Below, piece after piece: positions 34,473 to 46,093 of a stretch of 61,084 bases of DNA. The translations under genes were made by a program, and so were the position numbers. Position 1 is the first letter of the stretch, and each line of letters opens with the position of its first letter. The notes beneath the pieces are model-generated. The model did not search any database. It was given only the letters and a program-made list of their open reading frames with translations, and was not told the origin of the DNA. Source of the stretch: Nonomuraea antri (GTDB lineage Bacteria > Actinomycetota > Actinomycetes > Streptosporangiales > Streptosporangiaceae); contig NZ_JABCPZ010000038.1 of NCBI RefSeq assembly GCF_013283785.1, forward strand, positions 1-61,084, given 5' to 3'.

Positions 34473-35483
34473 TTAGCTCAGCCAGCCGCGCCTGGCGGCC
34501 TCCACGCCGGCGTGGAAGCGCGACTGCGCGCCCAGCTCGGCCATCGCGTCGGCGAACCTGGCGCGCACCGTGCGCACCGAGACGCCGAGCTGCCTGGCGA
34601 TCGAGTCGTCGCACATGCCCTGCGCCGCCAGCCGCAGCACCTGCACCATGCCGTCGCCGCGGCGGCCCCACGGCAGGGGCACGGCCCGGCCCCACAGCTC
34701 CAGGAACAGCGACCTGAGCACGCCCACCACGAGCGGCGTGCGGACCAGATAGAAGTTGTAGGCGTGGTCGGGCAGGTTGCCGCCCCAGGCGGCGGGCAGG
34801 CCCGCGGTGTCGGGGCCGGCGGCCATGAACCAGCTCGGCACCCGGTCGAGCGTGCGCACCTGACCCCCGGTCTCGATCAGCCGGCCGAGCTGGTCGCGCA
34901 CTCCCGGTTGCGGCAGCGTGGAAACCGGAATGATCGCATGAACGGTCAGGAGTTTCCGTTTCTGCGCATCAATCCATGGGTCCGCAAATTTACGCACAAA
35001 GTCGGTCATGGTGCGTTCGTCGGGAACTGCGGTCAGTAACGTCATAGGCGGGGATTGCAGCGCTATGCCGACGACACTCTCGTAGAGCACGTCGGCCCCG
35101 CTCACCAGTTCGACGGTGAATGGCCCGTCCTGAAAATCGCGGCCGGCGTCATAGTCGCGGATCAGCCCGCGGATCGACCCGAGCGCGGAGTCGATCCTGC
35201 GGCTCTCCTCGGCCAGCCGCTCGAGCCGCCTGGCGATCACCTTGCCCAGCGCCGCCGCCGGATGCCTGGCCAGGTACTGGCCGGACTGCTCCTCGACCAC
35301 GCCGAGTTTGACCAGGTCATCGAGCTGACGGCCGATGCTCTCGACCGAGCCGTTCATGGCCTGGGCCAGCTCCGTACGCGTGGCCCGGTGCAGACGCAGC
35401 ACCGCGGCGTAGAGCGCGGTCTGGGCAGGATCGAGGCCCAGCGTCTCAAAAGGGTCGGCCACGGTACTGGGCTCATCACGCAT
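34473..35483 (-). CDS. LuxR-type regulator with TrmB-like N-terminal domain
   Basis: 336 aa from the ATG at 35483 (GGAG 10 bases upstream); the frame is open further up but that part is atypical. Residues ~15-80 are a TrmB-like winged helix (RATRTELAQAMNGSVESIGRQLDDLVKLGVV). A middle domain (residues ~120-260) may be a sensor. The C-terminal LuxR helix-turn-helix reads DDSIARQLGVSVRTVRARFADAMAELG. It resembles the actinomycete LuxR/TrmB proteins often called helix-turn-helix regulators; target unknown. Lies divergent from guaB. Confidence 0.88.
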   Translation of the reverse strand: MRDEPSTVADPFETLGLDPAQTALYAAVLRLHRATRTELAQAMNGSVESIGRQLDDLVKLGVVEEQSGQYLARHPAAALGKVIARRLERLAEESRRIDSALGSIRGLIRDYDAGRDFQDGPFTVELVSGADVLYESVVGIALQSPPMTLLTAVPDERTMTDFVRKFADPWIDAQKRKLLTVHAIIPVSTLPQPGVRDQLGRLIETGGQVRTLDRVPSWFMAAGPDTAGLPAAWGGNLPDHAYNFYLVRTPLVVGVLRSLFLELWGRAVPLPWGRRGDGMVQVLRLAAQGMCDDSIARQLGVSVRTVRARFADAMAELGAQSRFHAGVEAARRGWLS

Positions 35484-35677
35484 ATGGGCAGCTCCGTAGG
35501 GGGGACACGGGCGTGCCGTGAGAATAACCCGGCATCGCACGCTTGTCCGGGCGTTCACCGGACTGGCTCGCGAGATGTGCAGCTTCGTGCAGTTGCACGT
35601 TTTCACATTGCGATGTTCCGCTGAGTAACGCAGGCTTTACCTAGCGTCGGCATCCAGCAAGGGCGGCGGCACACTGA

Positions 35678-37414
<1,737 letters not shown>

Positions 37415-37420
37415 GAGTTC

Positions 37421-38542
37421 ATGACTCAGCAGGTGGAGATCGGCCGGGGCAAGACCGGGCGCCGCGCCTACGCACTCGACGAGATCGGCCTCGTGCCCTC
37501 GCGGCGTACCCGTGACCCGGAGGAGGTCTCGATCTCCTGGCAGATCGACGCCTACCGCTTCGAGCTGCCCGTCGTGGTCGCCCCCATGGACAGCGTCGTC
37601 TCGCCCGCCACCGCCATCGAGATCGGGCGGCTCGGCGGTCTGGCCCCGCTCGACCTCGAAGGACTCTGGACCAGGTACGAAGACCCGCGGCCGCTGCTGG
37701 AGGAGTGCGCCCAGCTCGACACCGCGGCGGCCACCAAGCGGCTGCAGGAGATCTACGCGGCGCCGATCAAGGAAGAGCTGATCGGCCGCCGCATCGAGGA
37801 GATCCGGGCCTCCGGCGTCACCACCGCCGTCCGGCTGTCGCCGCAGCGCACCGTCCAGTACCACAAGGCGGTCATCGACGCGGGCGTCGACATCTTCGTC
37901 ATCCGGGGCACCACGGTCTCGGCCGAGCACGTCTCCGGCCGGGCCGAGCCGCTGAACCTCAAGCAGTTCATCTACGAGCTCGACGTGCCCGTCATCGTGG
38001 GCGGCTGCGCCACCTACACCGCCGCGCTGCACCTCATGCGCACCGGCGCGGCCGGCGTGCTGGTCGGCTTCGGCGGCGGCGCCTCGCACACCACCCGCAA
38101 CGTGCTCGGCGTGGCGGTGCCGATGGCCACGGCCATCTCCGACGTGGCCGCGGCCCGCCGCGACTACATGGACGAATCGGGCGGCCGCTACGTCCACGTG
38201 ATCGCCGACGGCGGCATGGGCACCTCCGGCGACATCGCCAAGGCCATCGCCTGCGGCGCCGACGCGGTGATGGTCGGATCGCCGCTGGCCAGGGCCGTGG
38301 AGGCGCCGGGTCACGGGTTCCACTGGGGCTCCGAGGCGCACCACCCCGACCTGCCGCGCGGGCGCCGCGTGGCGTTCGGCACGGTGGGCACGCTGGAGCA
38401 GATCCTGCACGGCCCGTCCAGCGTGGCCGACGGGTCGATGAACCTGATGGGCGCGCTGAAGCGGACGATGGCCTCCACCGGCTACTCCGACATCAAGGAG
38501 TTCCAGCGGGTCGAGGTCGTGGTGGCCCCCATCCAGCGATGA
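37421..38542 (+). CDS. guaB3: GuaB3-family IMP dehydrogenase-related protein
   Basis: 373 aa, no CBS domains. The barrel is related to IMPDH (VVVAPMDSVVSPATAIEIGRLGG, VIADGGMGTSGDIAKAIACGADAVMVG), but the catalytic cysteine loop is replaced by GGGASHTTRNVLG. The family accompanies guaB throughout actinobacteria. Its exact reaction in this group is not something the sequence settles; IMPDH-like or GMP reductase-like roles have been considered. Six bases after guaB and ends at a hairpin. Confidence 0.93.
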   Translation: MTQQVEIGRGKTGRRAYALDEIGLVPSRRTRDPEEVSISWQIDAYRFELPVVVAPMDSVVSPATAIEIGRLGGLAPLDLEGLWTRYEDPRPLLEECAQLDTAAATKRLQEIYAAPIKEELIGRRIEEIRASGVTTAVRLSPQRTVQYHKAVIDAGVDIFVIRGTTVSAEHVSGRAEPLNLKQFIYELDVPVIVGGCATYTAALHLMRTGAAGVLVGFGGGASHTTRNVLGVAVPMATAISDVAAARRDYMDESGGRYVHVIADGGMGTSGDIAKAIACGADAVMVGSPLARAVEAPGHGFHWGSEAHHPDLPRGRRVAFGTVGTLEQILHGPSSVADGSMNLMGALKRTMASTGYSDIKEFQRVEVVVAPIQR

Positions 38543-38555
38543 CGTAGGAGCGCCG

Positions 38556-38577
38556 GGGGCGGCGTCTTGGCCGCCCC
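38556..38577 (+). terminator. Terminator after guaB3
   Basis: GGGGCGGC (38556-38563), loop gtcttg, GCCGCCCC (38570-38577) followed by TTGGCTCC; an outer GAGC/GCTC can extend the stem across an internal loop. 13 bases after the guaB3 stop. Confidence 0.65.
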
Positions 38578-38660
38578 TTGGCTCCGCCGCGGTCGTAACG
38601 GGGCCGTGGCCAGGGCAAACGTTCGGCATGGGATCCATCAGGCCCAGGTCCGGCTGATTC

Positions 38661-40556
38661 GTGGTCCGGCGTTACGCACCCGGCTGGCTGGTCGAGGCCG
38701 TGCGCCCGGCGCCGGCCGCCCCCGACTGGCCGCGGATGATCCGCACGTCCGTGTCGACGGTGGCGCCGATGGTGGCCGGGCTGCTCACCGGCAGGCTGGT
38801 GGCCGGGGTGGTGCCGTCCATGGGGGCGCTCAACGCCTCGATGTCCGACAAATCCGGCCCGTACCGGGTGCGGCTGCTCCGGATGGGTGCCGCGGCGCTG
38901 GCCGGAGCGACCGGGTTCCTGCTCGGCCGGCTGTTCGCGGGGCCCGGCTGGGGGCCGGTGCTCGTGCTGATGGCCGTCTCCGTGGTCGCCGCGCTGGTCA
39001 GCACGGCCGGCGACGTCGGCTCGGTCATCGGGCTGCAACTGCTCGTCGTCACCGTGCTCGGCCTCGGCATGCCGGTGCCGGTCAGCCCCTGGCCGGGCGC
39101 GCTGCTGTTCCTGGCCGGCGCGTCGTTCGCGCTGGTGCTGGCCATCGCCGCCTGGCCGGTACGGCCGCGAGCGCCGGAGAGCACGCTGGTCGCGGGTGTG
39201 TACCGGTCCCTGGCGCACCTCATGCAGTCACCGGACGAGGACCGGGTGCAGGCGTACCTGAACGCCGGGAAGGACGCCTATGACGCGGTGCTCAGCGCCC
39301 GGTCGTCCGCGCTGGGCCCGGACCTCAAGCGCAACCGCCTGGTCGCGCTGCTCCAGCAGGCCAGCCTGATCAAGAACGCGGTGCTCGCGCTGCGCCAGGA
39401 AGGCGTCAGGCCGCCCGGCGAGTACGCACTCCTGATGTCCAGGATCGCGCACTGCCTGGCCGGCGGTAAGGCCAGGCCGCACCTGCCGGAGACCGGCGAC
39501 GACGACACCTCCAGCCTGCGGGCCCTGCGCAGCGCCGCCAAGGGCGCGGTCGAGCTGGTCACCGGGGCACGCGTCGAGGAGGGCCAGGTGATCCTGGAGC
39601 CGGCCGCGCGGCGGCACTGGATCGCCAAGGCGTGGGACCACGTCCGCTACGGCAACCTCACCCGCGTCTACACCACCCGCCTCACGCTCTGCATGGGCGT
39701 GGCGGGCACGGTCATGCAGGTCTCCGGGCTGCAACGCTCGTACTGGGTGCCGCTGACCGTGGCGCTGGTGCTCAAACCGGACTTCGGCTCGGTGTTCGCG
39801 CGGGCCGTGCAGCGCGGGGCGGGCACCGTGGCGGGCGCGCTGATCGGCTCGGTGCTGCTGGCCACGCTGCCCAAGGGGCCGGCCGTGCTGGTGCCGATGG
39901 CGCTGTTCGCGCTGCTCATGCCGTACGGGATGCAGCGCAACTGGGGGCTGATGGCGACGTTCCAGACGCCGCTGGTGGTGTTGCAGGTGGACCTGCTGGC
40001 CGGCGGTGACGCCGGGCTGGCCCTGGTCAGGCTGGCCGACACGCTGGTGGGCTGCGCGATCGTCCTGGTGCTGGGGTATCTGCCGTGGCCGAGCAGCTGG
40101 CACGCGCCGGTCGGGCCGCGGTTCGCCGACGCGGTGCGTGCCGTCGCCGATTACCTGCGCGGGGCGTTCGACGTACGCGAGCCCGACCGCGGACGGGCAC
40201 GCAAGAGCGCCTACGACGCGGTGGCCGACCTGCGTACCGTGTTCCAGCGGGCGATCGCCGAGCCCCCGGCCGTGAGCAGGGCGGTCACCACCTGGTGGCC
40301 GGCGATCGTGGCGGCCAGACGGGTGATCGACGAGACCGCCGCGGCGGCGGCCCGGGCCGGGCACGGCGGCCACGTGCCGGCCCGCGACGACGTCGAAGCC
40401 GTGGTGCGCGCGCTGGAGACGATCGCCGACCGGTCCAAGGCCGGCCGCGAGCCGGGGGAGCTGGGCCGCCTGCCGGACGAGCCGCCGCTGGACCGGGTCG
40501 CCGAGGCGGTCGCGAGCCTGCGCGACGCCCTCCACGACCCGCTCGACGGAAAATGA
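38661..40556 (+). CDS. FUSC-family membrane protein
   Basis: 631 aa from a GTG. Two hydrophobic blocks, residues ~30-165 and ~345-475, each with several helices, are separated by a soluble helical region and followed by a C-terminal cytoplasmic helical domain (residues ~480-631). The second block (YWVPLTVALVLKPDFGSVFARAVQRGAGTVAGA) is the FUSC signature of fusaric-acid-resistance and aromatic acid exporters. Substrate unknown. Just before the stop lies a 12-base direct repeat. Confidence 0.9.
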   Translation: MVRRYAPGWLVEAVRPAPAAPDWPRMIRTSVSTVAPMVAGLLTGRLVAGVVPSMGALNASMSDKSGPYRVRLLRMGAAALAGATGFLLGRLFAGPGWGPVLVLMAVSVVAALVSTAGDVGSVIGLQLLVVTVLGLGMPVPVSPWPGALLFLAGASFALVLAIAAWPVRPRAPESTLVAGVYRSLAHLMQSPDEDRVQAYLNAGKDAYDAVLSARSSALGPDLKRNRLVALLQQASLIKNAVLALRQEGVRPPGEYALLMSRIAHCLAGGKARPHLPETGDDDTSSLRALRSAAKGAVELVTGARVEEGQVILEPAARRHWIAKAWDHVRYGNLTRVYTTRLTLCMGVAGTVMQVSGLQRSYWVPLTVALVLKPDFGSVFARAVQRGAGTVAGALIGSVLLATLPKGPAVLVPMALFALLMPYGMQRNWGLMATFQTPLVVLQVDLLAGGDAGLALVRLADTLVGCAIVLVLGYLPWPSSWHAPVGPRFADAVRAVADYLRGAFDVREPDRGRARKSAYDAVADLRTVFQRAIAEPPAVSRAVTTWWPAIVAARRVIDETAAAAARAGHGGHVPARDDVEAVVRALETIADRSKAGREPGELGRLPDEPPLDRVAEAVASLRDALHDPLDGK

Positions 40557-40573
40557 GCCGAACGGAAAATGAG
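40546..40573. repeat. 12-base direct repeat at the FUSC stop codon
   Basis: ACGGAAAATGAG occurs at 40546-40557 and 40562-40573. The first copy contains the FUSC stop codon. Probably a small duplication. Confidence 0.6.
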
Positions 40574-40636
40574 TCGACAGGCCGGCCGCCCCGGCGATGG
40601 GATGGGAGTTCCCACCTCCTTTACTGAAGGGCGGAC

Positions 40637-41536
40637 ATGCGCGCAGGCAAGATGCACGAGGGCGAGCCGGACATCGACGTGCCCCTCGTGCGGCGGCTCG
40701 TCGCCGAGCAGTTCCCGCAGTGGGCCGGGCTGCCCGCCGAGCGGGTCGACTCCTCCGGCACCGACAACGCCATGTTCCGGCTCGGCGACGACCTGGCCGT
40801 GCGCCTGCCCCGCATCGCCTGGGCGGTGGACGCCGTCGCGCTGGAGCAGCGATGGGTGCCGTGGCTGGCCCCGCGCCTGCCGGTGGAGCTGCCCGTCCCG
40901 GTGGGCCGCGGACGTCCTGGCGCGGGCTACGCATGGGACTGGACGGTCGTGCGCTGGCTCGACGGCGTCAACCCGGTCGCGGGCCACCTGGCGGAACCCG
41001 TCTCGCTGGCCAAGGAACTGGCCGGGTTCGTCGTCGCGCTGCGGGAGATCGACCCGGCCGACGGCCCGCCGGCCGGGCGCGGCGTGCCCCTGGCCGATCG
41101 CGACCAGCCCACGCGCGCGGCCATCGCCCAGTTGCGCGGGCTCGTCGACACCGACGCGGTGACGGCCGTCTGGGAGGCCGCGTTGCGCATCCCCGAGCGC
41201 GAGGGGCCGCCGGCCTGGATGCACGGCGACCTGTCGCCCGGCAACGTGCTGCTCGCCGGCGGCCGGCTCAGCGCCGTGATCGACTTCGGCGCGGCCGGGG
41301 TGGGCGACCCCAGCGTCGACCTGTTCCCGGCCTGGAACCTGCTGCCCGCCGCCGCCCGCGACGCCTTCCGCGAGGGCGTCGGCGCCGACGACGACGAGTG
41401 GGCGCGCGGCCGGGGCTGGGCGCTGTCGATCGCGCTCATCCAGCTCCCGTACTACCGCGAGACCAACCCCAGGCTGGCCGCCAGCGCCCGGCACGTGATC
41501 AGGGAGGTGCTGGCCGACCGGGGATTCGCGGCATAA
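40637..41536 (+). CDS. Aminoglycoside phosphotransferase-family kinase-like protein
   Basis: 299 aa (ATG at 40637; ATG at 40652 also possible). N-lobe SSGTDNAMFRLGDDLAVRLPR with nucleotide contact; catalytic loop PAWMHGDLSPGNVLL with Asp and Asn; metal Asp in SAVIDFGAAGVGDPSVDL. The second of three APH-like proteins in the window. This group (YxDFxxxG, with STGD/SSGTDN start) is usually annotated as APH family; no resistance role can be claimed. Confidence 0.9.
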   Translation: MRAGKMHEGEPDIDVPLVRRLVAEQFPQWAGLPAERVDSSGTDNAMFRLGDDLAVRLPRIAWAVDAVALEQRWVPWLAPRLPVELPVPVGRGRPGAGYAWDWTVVRWLDGVNPVAGHLAEPVSLAKELAGFVVALREIDPADGPPAGRGVPLADRDQPTRAAIAQLRGLVDTDAVTAVWEAALRIPEREGPPAWMHGDLSPGNVLLAGGRLSAVIDFGAAGVGDPSVDLFPAWNLLPAAARDAFREGVGADDDEWARGRGWALSIALIQLPYYRETNPRLAASARHVIREVLADRGFAA

Positions 41537-41605
41537 CCTCCCGGCGCGTGCAACAGTTCACCCGCTTCCTCCGTCTTAGTCGGGATGACGGAGGAGGCTA
41601 TGGGT

Positions 41606-42100
41606 GTGCAGGACGAAGCGCTGTTCGAGCAGTTCGTCACCGAACGGGTGGACGTGCTGCTCAGGTACGGCTACGTGTTGACCGGCAACCCGCACGACGC
41701 CGCCGACCTGGTGCAGGAGGCCCTGGTCAGGCTGCGGGGCAGCTGGGACCGGGTCAGGGGCAAGGGCGACCCGGAGAGCTACGTCCGCACCACGATGACC
41801 CGGGTGCACATCAACACCTGGCGCAGGCGCAGGCGTGAACACGTCACCTCGGAGCCGCCCGACCGCGCCTACCTGGACACCCCGTACGAGGGCTCCGGCC
41901 TGTGGGACGCGCTGACGCGGCTGCCGCGCCGCCAGCGGGCGGTGCTGGTGCTGCGTTACTACGAGCAGCTCACCGACGCCGAGATCGCCGGCGTGCTCGG
42001 CGTCTCGCGCGGCACGGTACGCAGCCAGGCCTCCCGCGCCCTGGACAAACTCCGCGACGACATGCCGGCCATCGCCGAGAACCTGGGGTACGCCACGTGA
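41606..42100 (+). CDS. SigE-family ECF sigma factor
   Basis: 164 aa from the GTG at 41606, spaced 8 bases after GGAGGAGG (41590-41597); ATG at 41585 or 41600 are in frame but too early or too close. Region 2: LLRYGYVLTGNPHDAADLVQEALVRLRGSW; region 4: LPRRQRAVLVLRYYEQLTDAEIAGVLGVSRGTVRSQASRALDKLR. This is the actinomycete SigE-like subgroup. The next gene overlaps by 4 bases and is its likely membrane partner. Confidence 0.92.
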   Translation: MQDEALFEQFVTERVDVLLRYGYVLTGNPHDAADLVQEALVRLRGSWDRVRGKGDPESYVRTTMTRVHINTWRRRRREHVTSEPPDRAYLDTPYEGSGLWDALTRLPRRQRAVLVLRYYEQLTDAEIAGVLGVSRGTVRSQASRALDKLRDDMPAIAENLGYAT

Positions 42101-43380
42101 ACATGGACCTGGAGAAGACCCTGGCCGCCGAGCTGGCCCGGGCGGCGCACCACGCGCCGCGGCCCGCGCCCGACCTGCGGGCCAGGATCGAGACGGGACA
42201 CAGGAAACGCCGCAGGCGCGGCCTGGGGCTGTCGGCGGCGGCCGCGGCCGCCGTGGTCATCGGCGCGACCAGCGTGGTCAGCGTCTCCCTGCGCGAGACG
42301 ACGCCCGACCCCGCGCCGCCGCTGATCGCCGCCTCCGCCACCCGGCCCACCTCCGTCCCCACCTCCGTGAGCCCGTCCGTCAGCCCGTCGGCCGACTGGC
42401 CGCTCGCGGAGAAGACGTTCCCGCCGATCGAGCGGGTGTGGCCGGAGGCGGTGCACTCGCTGCCGGGGAAACTGCCCAACGGCCGCCCCTACCACCCCGA
42501 GCTCTTCCTGGACGCGCACACCGTGGTGGCCACCACGCTCAAGGACGGCCACGCCGACAAGATGGACGGCCTGTGGGCCTACGACCTGCGGACGCGGAAG
42601 GCACGGGAGCTCGTCCGCGTCACGCCACCGCCCAGGACCGTCATCACGTCCTCGTTCATCTCGGCCGGCGGCGGCCGGCTGGCCTGGTGGACGGTGCGCA
42701 AGGACCGGGGCGAGCTCATCGTGGACATCTGGACGGCGCCCAGCACCGGCGGCGCCCAGCGCCTGGTCACCTCGTTCCCCGGCGTCCCCCGCTTCGGCGG
42801 CATCGACCTGGCCATCGCCGGCGACAAGCTGGTGTGGTCGATGTGGGGCAAGGGCGGCCTCCACCAGGTGCCGTTCACCGGCGGCCGGCCGCAGCCGCTG
42901 CTCCGCACGGCCGGGTACGCGCTGGTCGACTGGCCCTGGGTCGGCAGCCCGATGCCCGCCTACGACAAGCAGACCAAGGGAACGATCTTCGGTTCGCTGC
43001 GCAACCTGGAGACCGGCCAGGTGCGCAAGACGTCGGTGCGGGCCATCGGCTGTTCGATCACCTGGTGCCTGCGCCAGGGGTGGGCGGTGCCGCGCGACGG
43101 TGAGGGGGCGATGCGGGCGCTGCCCGGCATCCCGGACGCCGGCAGCGCCCACGCGCCCGCCCGTGACCGCTTCCTCGTGCTCTCCCAGCTGGACGGCACT
43201 GCCAGGTTGCGCGGTCAGGTGCTGCTCGACCTGAAGGCCCACAAGATCGGCGCACTCGGCGTCAAGCCCAAGGCCGACGGCTCACTCTCCACCTGGGGCG
43301 TCGACTACCGGATGCCCGGCCTGTTCGGCTTCCAGAAGGACGGCCGGTGGGTGGTGGTGAACCTGGACGCCATCAAGTGA
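42097..43380 (+). CDS. Membrane-anchored protein coupled to the sigma factor, possible anti-sigma
   Basis: 427 aa from the GTG at 42097 (GTGA overlap). Residues 1-44 are cytoplasmic and basic toward the end (GHRKRRRRG); residues ~45-66 are one helix (SAAAAAAVVIGATSVVSVSL). After a Pro/Ser/Thr linker, ~320 residues outside the cell show repeated strand-like blocks (DGLWAYDLRTRKARELVRV, RLAWWTVRKD, KLVWSMWGKGG) suggestive of a beta-propeller. Such proteins are regularly paired with SigE-family sigma factors; the short inner part may bind it. No ZAS zinc motif is seen. Confidence 0.8.
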   Translation: MNMDLEKTLAAELARAAHHAPRPAPDLRARIETGHRKRRRRGLGLSAAAAAAVVIGATSVVSVSLRETTPDPAPPLIAASATRPTSVPTSVSPSVSPSADWPLAEKTFPPIERVWPEAVHSLPGKLPNGRPYHPELFLDAHTVVATTLKDGHADKMDGLWAYDLRTRKARELVRVTPPPRTVITSSFISAGGGRLAWWTVRKDRGELIVDIWTAPSTGGAQRLVTSFPGVPRFGGIDLAIAGDKLVWSMWGKGGLHQVPFTGGRPQPLLRTAGYALVDWPWVGSPMPAYDKQTKGTIFGSLRNLETGQVRKTSVRAIGCSITWCLRQGWAVPRDGEGAMRALPGIPDAGSAHAPARDRFLVLSQLDGTARLRGQVLLDLKAHKIGALGVKPKADGSLSTWGVDYRMPGLFGFQKDGRWVVVNLDAIK

Positions 43381-43435
43381 GCGCGTCCTGGTCTCCCGTC
43401 CGGGGTAGGGCAGCTACCGGAAGGGAGACACGTCC

Positions 43436-43849
43436 ATGTCGTTCACCGAGGCCGAGCTGGCCTACCTGCGGTCGCAGCCACTGGCCCGCCTCGCCACCGT
43501 CAACGGCGACGGGCAGCCCGACGTGGTGCCCGTCGCCTTCGAGTACGACGGCAAGCACCTGTGGATCGGCGGCGGGGAGAGCGTGACCCGCACCCGCAAG
43601 TTCCGCAACGTGCTGGCGGGCAGCCGCCGTATCGCCCTGGTCGTCGACGACCTGGTGTCGTTCGAGCCGTTCGTGGCCCGCGGCATCCGGATCTACGGCC
43701 GGGCCGGCGACCCGGTCGAACGGGTCGGCATGGTCGGGCCCGGCCACTACATCCCCATCACCCCGGCCGTCTCGTGGAGCTGGAACATGGAGTGCGAGCC
43801 CGTCGGCGCCGACTGGTACGAGTCGCGCCGCGCGGACCACGAAAGCTGA
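43436..43849 (+). CDS. PPOX-class F420-dependent oxidoreductase-like protein
   Basis: 137 aa. MSFTEAELAYLRSQPLARLATVNGDGQPDVVPVAFEYDG is the start of the flavin/F420-binding split barrel; TRTRKFRNVLAG and RGIRIYGRAG continue it. The family binds F420 or FMN and reduces small molecules. ATG preceded by GGAAGGGAG. Stands before the reductase/DGPF/ECF42 group. Confidence 0.88.
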   Translation: MSFTEAELAYLRSQPLARLATVNGDGQPDVVPVAFEYDGKHLWIGGGESVTRTRKFRNVLAGSRRIALVVDDLVSFEPFVARGIRIYGRAGDPVERVGMVGPGHYIPITPAVSWSWNMECEPVGADWYESRRADHES

Positions 43850-43927
43850 CCGGCAAAAAATCTCCCCGCCCGATGTCGATCCGGCCGCCGGCCGTTCGTG
43901 TAGAGGGTGAGAGAAGGGGAGAACACG

Positions 43928-44518
43928 ATGAGAAGACTGGTCGTGACCTGCAGCCTGAGCCTCGACGGCGTCATGCAGGCGCCCGCGGGGCCCGACGAGG
44001 ACCGGCGCGGCGGATTCGAGCACGGCGGCTGGGCGCCGCCGTACGGCGACGAGGTGATGTTCAAGGCGATGACCGGCGACATGGGCGGCACCGACGCGCT
44101 GCTGTTCGGCCGCTGGACCTACGAGTCGTTCCGCTCCTTCTGGCCGCACCAGAAGGACGACGTCTTCGCCGACAAGCTGAACGCCACCCGCAAGTACGTC
44201 GTCTCCACCACCCTGCGCGAACCCCTGCCCTGGGCCGGCTCCACGCTCGTCCAGGGCGACGTGCCGCGGGCCGTGGCCGCGCTCAAGCGCGAACCCGGCG
44301 GTGACATCCTGGTCCTGGGCAGCGGCACGCTGGTCCAGTCGCTCATGCGGCACGACCTGATCGACGTCTACGTGCTGCTCGTCCACCCGCTCACGCTGGG
44401 CGCGGGCCGGCGGCTGTTCCCCGACGACGGGCCGCGGCTGCCGCTGCGGCTGGCCGACTCCGTGGTCACGTCCACCGGCGTGATCGTCGCCACCTACGAG
44501 AGGGACGAGCGCGCATGA
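43928..44518 (+). CDS. RibD C-terminal/dihydrofolate reductase-like protein
   Basis: 196 aa from the ATG at 43928 (AAGGGGAG upstream; ATG at 43907 also in frame). [56 protein letters not shown] and [12 protein letters not shown] are typical of the YyaP/YwjB type DHFR-like proteins. True substrate unknown. Overlaps the DGPF gene by 4 bases, forming an operon with the ECF42 sigma factor. Confidence 0.9.
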   Translation: MRRLVVTCSLSLDGVMQAPAGPDEDRRGGFEHGGWAPPYGDEVMFKAMTGDMGGTDALLFGRWTYESFRSFWPHQKDDVFADKLNATRKYVVSTTLREPLPWAGSTLVQGDVPRAVAALKREPGGDILVLGSGTLVQSLMRHDLIDVYVLLVHPLTLGAGRRLFPDDGPRLPLRLADSVVTSTGVIVATYERDERA

Positions 44519-44862
44519 AGCAGTACCTGCTCAGCGTCTACCAGCCGGAGGGCGAGCTGCCCCCGGACCAGCTCGGCGAGGTCATGCGCGAGCTCGACGC
44601 CTGGCGCGAGGAGGTGCAGGCGGCCGGGGCGTGGGTGTTCGCGGTGGGCCTGCACGCGCCGAGCACGGCCACCGTCGTCCGGGCCGGGAAGGACGGCGAC
44701 GTGCTCATGACCGACGGGCCGTTCGTGGAGGGCAAGGAGCACATCGGCGGGTTCACCATCGTCCGGGCCGCCGACCTGGACCAGGCCCTGCACTACGCCC
44801 GCGGATTCGCCCAGGCCACCGGCCTGCCCATCGAGGTGCGCCCGATCCAGGGCGACGGGTGA
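44515..44862 (+). CDS. YCII-related (DGPF) protein
   Basis: 115 aa. [17 protein letters not shown], the motif [18 protein letters not shown] (containing the DGPF tetrapeptide) and [18 protein letters not shown] define the family. DGPF proteins are the regular genomic partners of ECF42 sigma factors. Overlaps both neighbours by 4 bases. Confidence 0.92.
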   Translation: MKQYLLSVYQPEGELPPDQLGEVMRELDAWREEVQAAGAWVFAVGLHAPSTATVVRAGKDGDVLMTDGPFVEGKEHIGGFTIVRAADLDQALHYARGFAQATGLPIEVRPIQGDG

Positions 44863-46064
44863 GCGTCGAGCGGGTCTTCCGCGAGGAGTACGGCCGGGCG
44901 GTCGCCGTGCTGGTGCGCGTCTTCGGCGACATCGACGTGGCCGAGGAGGCGGTGCAGGACGCGTTCGCGGTCGCGGTGGCCCGCTGGCCGGCGGACGGGA
45001 TCCCGCCCAGCCCGGCCGGCTGGATCATCACGACCGCGCGCAACCGGGCGATCGACCGTCTGCGCAGGGAGGCCGCCCGGGCCGGCAAACAGGCCCAGGC
45101 GGCCCTGCTGGAGGAGGCCGGGGACGAGCCGGAGGAGGAGGGACCCGTGCGGGACGAACGGCTGCGGCTGATCTTCACCTGCTGCCACCCGGCGCTGTCG
45201 GCCGCCGCCCGGGTCGCGCTGACCCTGCGGCTGCTCGGCGGGCTCACCACCGCCGAGATCGCCCGGGCCTTCCTGGTGCCCGAGCCGACCATGGCGCAGC
45301 GGCTGGTCAGGGCGAAGGGCAAGATCCGCGACGCGCGCATCCCGTACCGGGTGCCGAAGGACGCCGACCTGCCCGACCGGCTGAGTTCCGTGCTGGCCGT
45401 GATCTACCTGATCTTCAACGAGGGGTACACGGCGGGCTCGGGCGACCGGCTCGTCCGCGCTGACCTGTGCGCGGAGGCCGTCCGGCTGGGCCGGCTGCTG
45501 GCCGCGCTGATGCCGGACGAACCCGAGGTCACGGGGCTGCTCGCGCTGATGCTGCTGACCGAGTCCAGGCGCGCGGCCCGCACCACCGCGGACGGCCGCC
45601 TGGTGCCGCTGCCCGAACAGGACCGCGGCCGCTGGGACCCGGCGCTGATCGAGGAGGGCCAGACGCTGGTCAGGGCCTGCCTGCGGCGTGGCCGGCCCGG
45701 CCCCTACCAGATCCAGGCCGCGATCAACGCGGTGCACAGCGACGCCGCCACCGCCGCCGACACCGACTGGCGGCAGATCGTGCGGCTCTACGACCAGCTG
45801 CTGGCCCGCACGCCGTCCCCGGTCGTGGCCCTGCACCGGGCGGTCGCGGTGGCCGAGGTCGACGGGCCGGGACCGGCGCTCGCCCTGCTCGACGCGCTCG
45901 ACCTGGACGCCTACCACCTCTTCCACGCCGTACGCGCCGATCTGCTGCGCCGGCTGGGCCGCGACGCCGAGGCCGCGCGGGCCTACCGGGCGGCCGTCGA
46001 ACGCGCCGGCAACGACGCGGAACGCGCCTTCCTGCGCGACCGGCTCCGGACCGTGGATCATTGA
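44859..46064 (+). CDS. ECF42-type sigma factor with C-terminal TPR-like domain
   Basis: 401 aa from the GTG at 44859. Region 2 [44 protein letters not shown]; region 4 [39 protein letters not shown] ~200-residue helical C-terminal extension (with [34 protein letters not shown] and [20 protein letters not shown]) is the hallmark of ECF42/DUF6596 proteins, which lack a dedicated anti-sigma and need this extension for activity. Coupled to a DGPF gene as expected. Confidence 0.93.
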   Translation: MSVERVFREEYGRAVAVLVRVFGDIDVAEEAVQDAFAVAVARWPADGIPPSPAGWIITTARNRAIDRLRREAARAGKQAQAALLEEAGDEPEEEGPVRDERLRLIFTCCHPALSAAARVALTLRLLGGLTTAEIARAFLVPEPTMAQRLVRAKGKIRDARIPYRVPKDADLPDRLSSVLAVIYLIFNEGYTAGSGDRLVRADLCAEAVRLGRLLAALMPDEPEVTGLLALMLLTESRRAARTTADGRLVPLPEQDRGRWDPALIEEGQTLVRACLRRGRPGPYQIQAAINAVHSDAATAADTDWRQIVRLYDQLLARTPSPVVALHRAVAVAEVDGPGPALALLDALDLDAYHLFHAVRADLLRRLGRDAEAARAYRAAVERAGNDAERAFLRDRLRTVDH

Positions 46065-46093
46065 CGGGTGGGGCGAGCGGAAGGACGACACGG

